Assembly: GCA_002725475.1 (NCBI GenBank)
Contig: PBPH01000021.1
Coordinates: forward strand, 1 to 25,219
DNA from: Methanobacteriota archaeon
GTDB lineage: Archaea; Thermoplasmatota; Poseidoniia; Poseidoniales; Thalassarchaeaceae
Direction: 5' to 3'
DNA: 25,219 nucleotides
In this document: piece by piece, positions 15,302-22,445 of the stretch
Layout of the letters: every line of letters starts with the position of its first letter
Position numbering within the stretch: position 1 is the first letter of the stretch
Notes under the pieces: generated by a model
Seen by the model: the letters and a program-made list of their open reading frames with translations, nothing else
Told to the model about the DNA's origin: nothing
Databases searched by the model: none
Made by a program: the position numbers and the translations under genes

Positions 15302-15592
15302 TCAATATTTCCCCTCATCTAATAGAACTTGAATCCTGTCATCACCATCTACACGATCAACTATTACGTGTACTCTACGAGGTGGTTTCTGAATACCTCT
15401 TGCCCAAATTTTTTCATTTACACTTTGGTCAATCCAAATCTCTTCATCTTCCTGAACCTTCATATGTCGAGAAACAAATTTCTTGAGTACCTCGACAGCA
15501 CGCTTTGCTCTCTTAGTTCTCTGGCATGACCAAGCAGCTCTTAGCGGCACAGTATAATGGCGTGTGCCATGGAATAATTTTGAGTCTGCCAT
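15302..15592 (-). CDS. rpl31e: Ribosomal protein L31e
   Basis: This 96-residue large-subunit protein sits at the polypeptide exit side. Signatures are HYTVPLRAAWSCQRTKRAKR, AVEVLKKFVSRHMK, VNEKIWARGIQKPPRRVHV and the closing strand DRIQVLLDEGKY. I use the ATG at 15592, which is six bases after GAGGTGA; the frame also allows a TTG at 15598 directly touching that site. The GAGGTGA contains the L39e stop, so the two genes are coupled as in most archaea. Confidence 0.95.
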   Translation of the reverse strand: MADSKLFHGTRHYTVPLRAAWSCQRTKRAKRAVEVLKKFVSRHMKVQEDEEIWIDQSVNEKIWARGIQKPPRRVHVIVDRVDGDDRIQVLLDEGKY

Positions 15593-15598
15593 TAACAA

Positions 15599-15754
15599 TC
15601 ACCTCTGTAATTTGCTTCTCCGCCATTGATGTCTCTTCTGATGGTTGGTGAAATTCCTTGATGTCCTCTGCATTACCCAAACTGGAACTCTGCGATTAGT
15701 TTTTGTAACCTTATTCAATCGCTTTTTCTTAGGCCCCGGTTTATTTCTTGCCAC
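15599..15754 (-). CDS. rpl39e: Ribosomal protein L39e
   Basis: This 51-residue very basic protein starts at GTG (MARNKPGPKKKRLNKVTKTN) and ends TSRNFTNHQKRHQWRRSKLQ plus R. The NRRVPVWVM core is diagnostic of L39e, which lines the exit tunnel. GAGGTGA precedes the GTG by four bases. It lies nine bases after the PDCD5 gene, and its stop TGA forms part of the L31e ribosome site. The length is normal for the family. Confidence 0.96.
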   Translation of the reverse strand: MARNKPGPKKKRLNKVTKTNRRVPVWVMQRTSRNFTNHQKRHQWRRSKLQR

Positions 15755-15763
15755 ACAATCACC

Positions 15764-16132
15764 TCAAATCCTTCGAATAGTGGAATCCCTACGATTGGAA
15801 TTCAGTCTTGATAATACTGCCTTCAATGTCTGATCATCAACAGGTACATTCAGGCGACCCTCGCCATGTAGATTTACTAGGTGTCTCTTTACACCCATAG
15901 CAACTTCTTCTCTAGTCAATTCAACTGTTGCCAATCTTTGACGTGCTTCTGGAGTCAATATAACTCTCATAGCCTCTGACAAAGCTGATGCTTCTTGTTT
16001 TGCTGCGGCTTCCTGCTCTTCATGCTTAAGTTGCTCATCAGCTCTAGCCTCCATTTGATTCTGAATTTCGGCACGGCGAGCAGCCCTCATGCGCTCAAGT
16101 TCAGAATCATCTGAAGACATTATTTCTGACAC
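15764..16132 (-). CDS. PDCD5 family DNA-binding protein
   Basis: This 122-residue homologue of eukaryotic PDCD5/TFAR19 has a charged N-terminal helix (ELERMRAARRAEIQNQMEAR), followed by a three-helix bundle (ALSEAMRVILTPEARQRLAT, TREEVAMGVKRHLVNLH, DQTLKAVLSRLNS). Archaeal members bind DNA or nucleic acids without known specificity and very often lie between S19e and L39e, as here. The start is GTG 16132; an ATG at 16120 is four codons later and nine bases beyond AGGTG, so either is possible. Confidence 0.92.
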   Translation of the reverse strand: MSEIMSSDDSELERMRAARRAEIQNQMEARADEQLKHEEQEAAAKQEASALSEAMRVILTPEARQRLATVELTREEVAMGVKRHLVNLHGEGRLNVPVDDQTLKAVLSRLNSNRRDSTIRRI

Positions 16133-16148
16133 CTACCTCACCACTTAT

Positions 16149-16619
16149 TCAGTATTTTGAAAGACCTGGAGCAATTTCCTCCGCCATTGGACGTACTTCA
16201 TGTGCAACCTCATCTAGTAACTTATGTCCAGAGGGAGTTAAACCTCGGCCAAGTTTAACGGTTCCAGCCAAATTGGTTTTTACTTCTACTAGCCCAGCAC
16301 TTTCCAATTGTTGTAATACTGTTCTAATAATATGTCTAGAACCAGCCTTTGCTCGGTTTGGACTGCTACCCCTATCACGAGAACCCCCAAACATTTGAGA
16401 AAGGTGATTGACGCCTATGGGCGCATTCATACCGACTTTACGTAGCACAGCGGCTGCACGAACCTCCCACCAATTTTCTTGCGTGGGAGGCCTCTCTCTA
16501 TGGATACCTGTTTTGACATGGAGTGCCCAATCGGGCCTGGATATCTCTCCAGTCTGAACTAATCTATCTGCCAAAACCGGCATTAGCAAATTAGCTGGAA
16601 CGTCGTGAAATGTCGTCAT
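16149..16619 (-). CDS. rps19e: Ribosomal protein S19e
   Basis: This 156-residue small-subunit protein has family stretches FHDVPANLLMPVLADRL, RPDWALHVKTGIHRERPP, NWWEVRAAAVLRKVG, APIGVNHLSQMFGGSRDRG and ILTVLQQLE-type helices with GLVEV, ending GRGLTPSGHKLLDEVA. The ATG at 16619 is six bases after AGGTG; a GTG at 16628 is in frame. It is the first gene of the ribosomal operon, with a good TATA element upstream. Confidence 0.96.
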   Translation of the reverse strand: MTTFHDVPANLLMPVLADRLVQTGEISRPDWALHVKTGIHRERPPTQENWWEVRAAAVLRKVGMNAPIGVNHLSQMFGGSRDRGSSPNRAKAGSRHIIRTVLQQLESAGLVEVKTNLAGTVKLGRGLTPSGHKLLDEVAHEVRPMAEEIAPGLSKY

Positions 16620-16654
16620 GTACAACACCTAGGCGTCCCGCCGACCGGCCCACC

Positions 16655-16663
16655 GTATATAAC
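16655..16663. promoter_or_regulatory. TATA element between divergent S19e and membrane-protein genes
   Basis: GTATATAAC reads as TTATATAC on the minus strand, about 40 bases before the S19e ATG, giving a leader of ~13 bases with a ribosome site. It also reads as TATATAAC on the plus strand and could serve the 16758 gene with a ~70-base leader. The orientation for the plus gene is inferred. Confidence 0.65.
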
Positions 16664-16669
16664 GCAATC

Positions 16670-16688
16670 GTCCCCCCTTAGGGGGGAC
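16670..16688. repeat. Perfect C6/G6 palindrome beside the S19e promoter
   Basis: GTCCCCCCTTAGGGGGGAC is an 8-bp perfect inverted repeat with a TTA centre (9 bp if T-A is counted). It lies 7 bases from the TATA element, on the upstream side for S19e and in the transcribed leader for the plus-strand gene. Confidence 0.85.
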
Positions 16689-16757
16689 AACATTCAGCAA
16701 AGCGTGATTCAGCAGTGTTACATCAAGTTGAAGCGGGAAGTTAAGTTCGGCCACCAT

Positions 16758-17570
16758 ATGCAGAAGGCGCTCGCTCGTAACCCAAATCTATTGCGAACTT
16801 TGCTGGGCCTATCTGTAACACTAATTATTGTGTTAGGGTATTCTATTTATTCTGCTTCGATAGAATCAGAATATTACCTTTATAGTACCGAAATGGATGA
16901 AGTGATCATTGAAAGTTCATTGCAAAATTATTCAGATGATAAATCAGTAGTTTGGAGTGGTTTTTCTGATGGCCACCTATCTTGGGTAAACGTCACTATT
17001 GAAGGAGCCCCTTCAGATAGCACGCTAACAATCACTAGTGGTGGTAGTAAATGGTGGAGTCATGAATTACTTGGTGACGAAAATGCTCAAAATTTCAATT
17101 GCTTGGAGCCAAACTCAAAATTTGAGATGATTAACACTTGTGATTTCGAATTTACACATTCAGTATTTGTTGATGAAGGTGGCAACTTGTCTATTCGGGG
17201 ATTGTTATCTGATGAATTACCGCTCTCAGGATTGGGTACTATCAGGGCTGACAATTTAACCCAGGCAGAACAAGAGGCTGACCTAATACTTGAACGTGCT
17301 AAAAAGAATGTCACATGGAGGATAGAATTGACTAGTGATAATTCTATAGAAAGCAATACACTGACACTTCATGCAACAGTGGTTGACAATTCATTATCTG
17401 GTGTAGAGAAGTTTAAATTGAACCCATTGGTTGAGTCAATTTGGTCGCTAACTGCCCTGATTAGTTGCTTTGTAATGGTCCTGGCACTACCACTAGGAAT
17501 TTACTATGCTAGCATCAAAAGAGAAAGGCGAATAGAACTACTAAGAAATGAAAATGATGAATCTGAATAA
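16758..17570 (+). CDS. Membrane protein with large extracytoplasmic domain, unknown
   Basis: These 270 residues start MQKALARNPNLLRTLLGLS. There is an N-terminal TM (LLGLSVTLIIVLGYSIYSAS), a ~190-residue domain outside the cytoplasm with many Asn/Ser and two cysteines, and a second TM (ALISCFVMVLALPLGIYYAS), followed by a basic tail (IKRERRIELLR). The outside domain looks beta-rich (WVNVTIEGAPSDSTLTITSG). I use the ATG at 16758; the frame is open upstream to 16605 through the promoter region, which is not likely to be coding. It lies 53 bases before the large surface-protein gene on the same strand. The family is not recognised. Confidence 0.75.
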   Translation: MQKALARNPNLLRTLLGLSVTLIIVLGYSIYSASIESEYYLYSTEMDEVIIESSLQNYSDDKSVVWSGFSDGHLSWVNVTIEGAPSDSTLTITSGGSKWWSHELLGDENAQNFNCLEPNSKFEMINTCDFEFTHSVFVDEGGNLSIRGLLSDELPLSGLGTIRADNLTQAEQEADLILERAKKNVTWRIELTSDNSIESNTLTLHATVVDNSLSGVEKFKLNPLVESIWSLTALISCFVMVLALPLGIYYASIKRERRIELLRNENDESE

Positions 17571-17573
17571 ATT

Positions 17574-17593
17574 CTTTAGGATATATCCTAAAG
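17574..17593. repeat. Perfect 20-bp palindrome centred on a TATA-like core
   Basis: CTTTAGGATATATCCTAAAG is an exact palindrome. It follows the 16758 gene stop by three bases. The centre (ATATAT) is ~40 bases before the ATG at 17624, where a promoter would lie. No T tract follows, so it is not a typical intrinsic terminator. An operator overlapping the promoter is the preferred reading. Confidence 0.85.
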
Positions 17594-17623
17594 ACCGACT
17601 AATTCAAATAATGAGCAGAAGGT

Positions 17624-20600
17624 ATGCCACCGAGGAACATGAGACTAGCATCGATACGGCCGACATTATTTGTTGCGATATTGATGATGACTGTTAGCCT
17701 CACAGGAATGGGTTCTTCTATCCTTTTCGAGGAGGCTGAGGCTGCAAGTGGCATTGATGTCATACCCACTGGATTTGATATGACTTATGTTAGTTCGACA
17801 GATCAAAATCAATATGCCCTGTTGTCAAGCCATGACCCAAGCAATTCGGGATTTACAAGACCGCTTGATTTGTATGTGATTGATGGAATGCGAAACGTTT
17901 CATCACAAATTGAAATAACTGTTCAAAACATTGGTTCTAGCCCATCTGGTTCATTTCAAATGAGGTTAGTAGTGTTACATAACGAATACTCTGGATTCGA
18001 AATCCTAAACACTACTTTGACTTTGAATTCAATCAACGGCGGTTCGAGCACAACTGTCAGCCATACATGGGCGCCAAAATACGGCGGCAACCACACGTTA
18101 GTCGCCACCACTCTTCACAATACTGACGATAATAATGCCAATGACATTTTTACAAGATCTCTTGCAATTGGACAATATTACTTCAACTGTGATACTTCTG
18201 GCACGGGTACTGGGTCATGGAGTTTAGCGCCGGGTTGGACTGTAGATAGCTCAATTTCTCTTTCAGGCTCATCATTCAATGTTGGTTCTGGAGGCACTAG
18301 TAGTAGTTATGGTGCTAATTGGGACCGTTCGCTAACGAGCCCTATTTTCGATTACTCAAATGCACACCAATCGCCCAACAATTACGCAAAACTTGGATTT
18401 TTCTATACTGGATCAGTTGCATCGGGGGATGGGATTCGTTTGGAATTCCGTGATACTAGCAGCAATAGTTGGGTTAATTTGGTCAACAATGGATTCTCAT
18501 TCACTGCCAGCCCAGATACGAATCTTAACGATGGGGTTAGCTGGCTAATTCAAAACGAAGCAAACGGCCCCGGCACATCACCTTCACTTGATCCTGGCAT
18601 GATTATCCCAACTCAAACACTACACCAGCAAACTCAGTTTAGATTCAGATTTATATCCGATAATTCAGATAATGCACAAGGATATTGGTTGGATGACATG
18701 GTAATAATCTATGAGGAAAAGGCTTGGCCAGAGGAATACAAAGTTCAAATGACTAACAATGGCCAAGATAGCCATGCTAGAAGGGGGCATTGGGCAGACC
18801 ATGTTGTGACAATTCAAAACGATGGTAATATCACTGACCAATTCACCCCCTCAATTTCTGGATTGCCAAATGATTGGGATTACCAATTTGTGCATATGTC
18901 TGGCTCAACAATCCTACCTAGTATGTCACTAGAACTAGAGCCGGGAGAATCTTTGTCATTTAGAGTTCAGATTAAGCCAGGTCCTAATTCATTGGTTGGG
19001 TCTCAACAATCTACTGTTTCAATTACTTCAGATAACCACGCACCGAGTAGTGCAAGTGTTACGATAAATACGGTAGTGGATCCTGATTATATCCCCAAAT
19101 GGGAAGCGGTTCCAAACACTTACTATTGCCTACCTGGAAATTCTTGTGAATTCTCTATAAATCTGAGTAATATTGGAGATGGTTCTGATACCTTTGCAAT
19201 TACATCCACGCCTGTCATACAATGGGAAAATTGGACTTTTGACATTTCATTTAATCAGCCACCAACCGTCACAATTCCATCGGGCTCCAATGCTGTAGTA
19301 CTTCTTCAAGCAGATATACCAATTTCCGGACTCCCTGGTCAAAAGGCATCAATTGACGTTATCGCAATTAGCCAAGCAGATAATACTGTTTCAGACACCA
19401 TTCGAGTTAATCTTACGGCCTCAATGATTTCAAATTCGGGGGTTGGGGTGGCCGAACAGGACATCCCTGATGATGGTTGGTGGGTTGAACCAAACGAATC
19501 GGTAATTATTCCATTTACTGTATGGAATAATGCCACTAGTCAAGATACATTTGATTTTAACCTCGATGAAAGCAATATGAGAGGATGGAATGCTAGCCTA
19601 CCTAGCTCAACCACCTTGGTTGTTCGGTCGGGTGAAACGGGTAGAATATTAGTAACACTTCATGCACCAACAAACGCCCAATCTGGAGACCCTGCCCCAA
19701 TACTAATTCCCATAGTAACAAGTACAATTTCTGGCACCCCAGCAACAGCTAATCCTTTCTCTGGGATTCGAGTGACCATGATGCACGACCTAATTCTTCG
19801 CAACAATTCGAACACCAACACCATCAGCCCCGGAGAGAATACATATGTTTCATTTGAAGTTGAAAATGCCGGTAACGGCCCTGAACATGCCATTGTTGAT
19901 ATCACTGGCATCCCATCTACTTGGGAATACCATATCGAGGTTGATGGCGTTTTACTATCGGGGCCGATTTCCCTCTCCCCTAGTTACGAAGGCAACCATA
20001 TCGTTGATTTTGAATTCGTATTCTCTGCACCAGGGGGCGAGGAGGCGAATGTTGAATTAGAAATCGACGTTTCAGTTAGACCAACTGAAGGTTTAGATCT
20101 TAATGAAGAGGATAATAGTTTCACTATTAATGCTAGAACCGATAGAATTACACGACCTGTCCTCGATATTGATAATGAGTTCCTAGAAGTAAGAACTGAT
20201 TCATTATCATTGGTTACTTTAACTCTAATGAATGATGGAAATTCAGTAGACGGTTCTATGAGAATTAGAATTGTGGCAGATACAATTCTACCAGGAATCT
20301 CCTCAACCCTATCTAACGGTGGCCAGAGTTTGGGGTTGAATCAATGGTTCGACACCCCTCTACCCCCCCAACAGGAATTGTCACTTCAATGGTTGATTGA
20401 AGTAGCATCTGATGTACCAGTTGGAACAAATATTACTTTCACATTAACATTTGAAGCTAGTGATGACAATCATGGCAATTCTCAAACAATTAACCGCACA
20501 GTAATTTTATCTGTAACCTCACATAGAGAATTAATTTTCACTCACTCATTATCAGAGGCAACAACTCTAGAGCCTGAACAAAGAATGATTTTCAAGGTAA

Positions 20601-21637
20601 ATGCAACGAGTTATTCATCATTCACAGAAGAGTTAGTGCTTGAATTCACTGGTGCAGATGTTTGGTCGGTAATTTGTGACAACCAAGAAAATTCAAATTT
20701 TGAATGGGTTAAGGTGATGCCTTCTACAAATGATCCAGATGGCAGGAGGGCTACTTGGAATTGTGAACTAACTGCACCCAAAAATTCAGAATTGACCAAT
20801 CTAAATATTGTAGTAACTACTGAAAATGAAATTATGTGGGAAAGTGAAACTGATTTAATTGTCAAATCTGTAGAAGTCGAAGACGGAGGAATTTCTCTTG
20901 GATTTGGCACATCTTCTCAAGAATTATCTTTGATAATCGGTTCTGTGGGCTTACTATTCCTTATTTTCGTAGTTGGTATGATCGTTGCAATAAACAAAAA
21001 GAAGAGAGCAAGGGATGAATATGATGATGAAGAGGATGAGGCGGAAGACAACAATGTAGTAGTACAGCCAGCCCCTCAAGTCCAATATACACAAACACCC
21101 GTGCAACAAGCGCCAATCGCTCAAACACAGCCTAGTTCATTCACTGATGAACAATTCCGAGCCGCAGGCTGGACCGATGATAAAATTCAGGAATACAGGA
21201 GGCAAGAAGCTACTGAACAGGCAGAAGCAATTGCTGCACAACAAGTTGTAACAAATCAAAATGCATTCGCTGCTCAAATGCAACAACAACATTCCCAATC
21301 ACAAACACAACAACCAGCACCCCAACAACAAGAAGGGCAATCACAATTAGGTAGCAATCTAGATTCGGCATTTGGCAGCCTAGGCATTTCAACAGAGTTA
21401 GAAAGTGAAGAAAAACCGACTTTAGATACCGCAACTGCGTTAGCTGCTTTCGACTCTAATCAAGAAACACCAATTTCTAATGAGGGGCAGAGTCTTCCGA
21501 AAGTAAATTGTGGTTATTGTGACCAACACCTTACATTAGATGATCAATGGATTGAGTGCCCAGATTGTGGAATTTATAGCCACTCCACCTGCAAAGAAGG
21601 AAAGGATTCCTGTGCAAGATGTGGTAGTAAAAACTGA
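17624..21637 (+). CDS. Giant surface protein with Ig-like repeats, one C-terminal TM and a RING-like cytoplasmic finger
   Basis: The 1337 residues begin with a signal peptide (RPTLFVAILMMTVSLTGMGS, cleavage probably near AEA-ASG, ~40). The long ectodomain repeats beta-sandwich modules of the CARDB/DUF11 kind, marked by phrases such as VTVQNIGSSPSG, VTIQNDGNITDQF, NLSNIGDGSDTF, VWNNATSQDTF, VENAGNGPEHA and LMNDGNSVDGS, plus a concanavalin-like patch near 200-360. A single TM (SLIIGSVGLLFLIFVVGMIV, ~1102) is followed by KKKRARDEYDDEED and a Gln-rich tail with FRAAGWTDDKIQEYRRQEA. The C terminus (1296-1337) is C-x2-C, C-x2-C, H-x2-C, C-x2-C, like the prokaryotic RING family. It probably acts as a cell-surface adhesin or S-layer-associated protein. 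An in-frame ATG at 17639 is an alternative start. Confidence 0.85.
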   Translation: MPPRNMRLASIRPTLFVAILMMTVSLTGMGSSILFEEAEAASGIDVIPTGFDMTYVSSTDQNQYALLSSHDPSNSGFTRPLDLYVIDGMRNVSSQIEITVQNIGSSPSGSFQMRLVVLHNEYSGFEILNTTLTLNSINGGSSTTVSHTWAPKYGGNHTLVATTLHNTDDNNANDIFTRSLAIGQYYFNCDTSGTGTGSWSLAPGWTVDSSISLSGSSFNVGSGGTSSSYGANWDRSLTSPIFDYSNAHQSPNNYAKLGFFYTGSVASGDGIRLEFRDTSSNSWVNLVNNGFSFTASPDTNLNDGVSWLIQNEANGPGTSPSLDPGMIIPTQTLHQQTQFRFRFISDNSDNAQGYWLDDMVIIYEEKAWPEEYKVQMTNNGQDSHARRGHWADHVVTIQNDGNITDQFTPSISGLPNDWDYQFVHMSGSTILPSMSLELEPGESLSFRVQIKPGPNSLVGSQQSTVSITSDNHAPSSASVTINTVVDPDYIPKWEAVPNTYYCLPGNSCEFSINLSNIGDGSDTFAITSTPVIQWENWTFDISFNQPPTVTIPSGSNAVVLLQADIPISGLPGQKASIDVIAISQADNTVSDTIRVNLTASMISNSGVGVAEQDIPDDGWWVEPNESVIIPFTVWNNATSQDTFDFNLDESNMRGWNASLPSSTTLVVRSGETGRILVTLHAPTNAQSGDPAPILIPIVTSTISGTPATANPFSGIRVTMMHDLILRNNSNTNTISPGENTYVSFEVENAGNGPEHAIVDITGIPSTWEYHIEVDGVLLSGPISLSPSYEGNHIVDFEFVFSAPGGEEANVELEIDVSVRPTEGLDLNEEDNSFTINARTDRITRPVLDIDNEFLEVRTDSLSLVTLTLMNDGNSVDGSMRIRIVADTILPGISSTLSNGGQSLGLNQWFDTPLPPQQELSLQWLIEVASDVPVGTNITFTLTFEASDDNHGNSQTINRTVILSVTSHRELIFTHSLSEATTLEPEQRMIFKVNATSYSSFTEELVLEFTGADVWSVICDNQENSNFEWVKVMPSTNDPDGRRATWNCELTAPKNSELTNLNIVVTTENEIMWESETDLIVKSVEVEDGGISLGFGTSSQELSLIIGSVGLLFLIFVVGMIVAINKKKRARDEYDDEEDEAEDNNVVVQPAPQVQYTQTPVQQAPIAQTQPSSFTDEQFRAAGWTDDKIQEYRRQEATEQAEAIAAQQVVTNQNAFAAQMQQQHSQSQTQQPAPQQQEGQSQLGSNLDSAFGSLGISTELESEEKPTLDTATALAAFDSNQETPISNEGQSLPKVNCGYCDQHLTLDDQWIECPDCGIYSHSTCKEGKDSCARCGSKN

Positions 21638-21638
21638 A

Positions 21639-22166
21639 TCATACCACATCACCTTTGATAGGTTCAGTATCAATTCCTTCTTTAGAAAATATTTCCCCAT
21701 CAGGATCTATTCCCGGGCCAGTAGGCCATGATTTCTCAAATTCGCTACGGGAGAAAAGAATGAAGCCCCTTTCACCGAGATGACGTAATGCAGCTTCAGT
21801 CCTCTCTCTGGCTGGGGCTACCTTTTCATCGAAGGTAGCATCCATTAGCGATACTATCTCCTCAAATGTCCTATGTCCGTCACATAATTCCCAGAGTAGG
21901 CTATTCATATCATCTAGTGGCCTACGTAGTTCCTTAGGGGCTTTCAGAATTTTTGCCAAAATTTTCTCAAATCTCCTGAATGATTTCCTATGAATGATTA
22001 CTACAAAACGGCCTGAAACCCCTGGCAAATCAGGGTGATTAAATTCGTCCCCCCTCCGCCCCCACCAAACTGGCGCCCTTACAGGATAAGAGCCGAAAAG
22101 AGAGGACTCCCGTTCATCTATCCCTGTATCTATTTTAGACAATCTATCACCTATGTTATCTGCCAT
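21639..22166 (-). CDS. PqqD-like protein
   Basis: The 175 residues start MADNIGDRLSKIDTGIDERE. The middle (RPLDDMNSLLWELCDGHRTF ... ALRHLGERGFILF) matches the PqqD fold: a winged-helix-like peptide chaperone domain that presents RiPP precursors to radical-SAM enzymes. The N-terminal ~65 residues are of unknown type, with the aromatic stretch APVWWGRRGDEF, and the C-terminal ~30 are Pro/Asp/Gly-rich. No radical-SAM or precursor-peptide gene is nearby, so its partner is unknown, and it may work as a generic RRE. The start is ATG 22166; TTG 22172 is also in frame. The stop converges with the surface protein stop, one base apart. Confidence 0.75.
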   Translation of the reverse strand: MADNIGDRLSKIDTGIDERESSLFGSYPVRAPVWWGRRGDEFNHPDLPGVSGRFVVIIHRKSFRRFEKILAKILKAPKELRRPLDDMNSLLWELCDGHRTFEEIVSLMDATFDEKVAPARERTEAALRHLGERGFILFSRSEFEKSWPTGPGIDPDGEIFSKEGIDTEPIKGDVV

Positions 22167-22315
22167 GTCCAAATTAATAATGCTAACATTGAACAGATAC
22201 CAATTCCTGCAATCAACCTTAGAAACTCTAATTTTTGAGTGAAATTTCTAATGTACCATGCTGATGCGCCACACAATGCGCAAATCAGCAAGAGCAAGTA
22301 CCAACCTGGTGGCAT
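22151..22315 (-). CDS. 54-residue two-TM membrane protein
   Basis: Reading from the ATG at 22315, MPPGWYLLLLICALCGASAW opens a first hydrophobic segment. A short basic/polar loop (YIRNFTQKLEFLR) and a second hydrophobic segment (LIAGIGICSMLALLIWTW) follow, and it stops inside the start of the PqqD-like gene (16-base overlap). The hairpin shape and overlap support a real gene, co-translated with the PqqD-like protein. No family is recognised; the match to a 54-residue hydrophobic hairpin alone is the evidence. Confidence 0.6.
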   Translation of the reverse strand: MPPGWYLLLLICALCGASAWYIRNFTQKLEFLRLIAGIGICSMLALLIWTWQIT

Positions 22316-22333
22316 ATGTTAAGGGCGGGCGGC

Positions 22334-22345
22334 CTCATTAATGAG
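22334..22345. repeat. 12-bp palindrome in the divergent promoter region
   Basis: CTCATTAATGAG is a perfect palindrome, 19 bases before the 22315 start on the minus strand and about 100 bases before the 22446 start on the plus strand. It overlaps where an archaeal minus-strand promoter would lie. It is short, so chance is possible. Confidence 0.5.
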
Positions 22346-22445
22346 ATGTCGGAATACCTAGAATGGTTTTGTATTGGGTACTATCGGAATTTTCAGGCTG
22401 AAACCATCAAAGGCGTAAGCATCAGCGTACGACTTGGGTGAGGTA

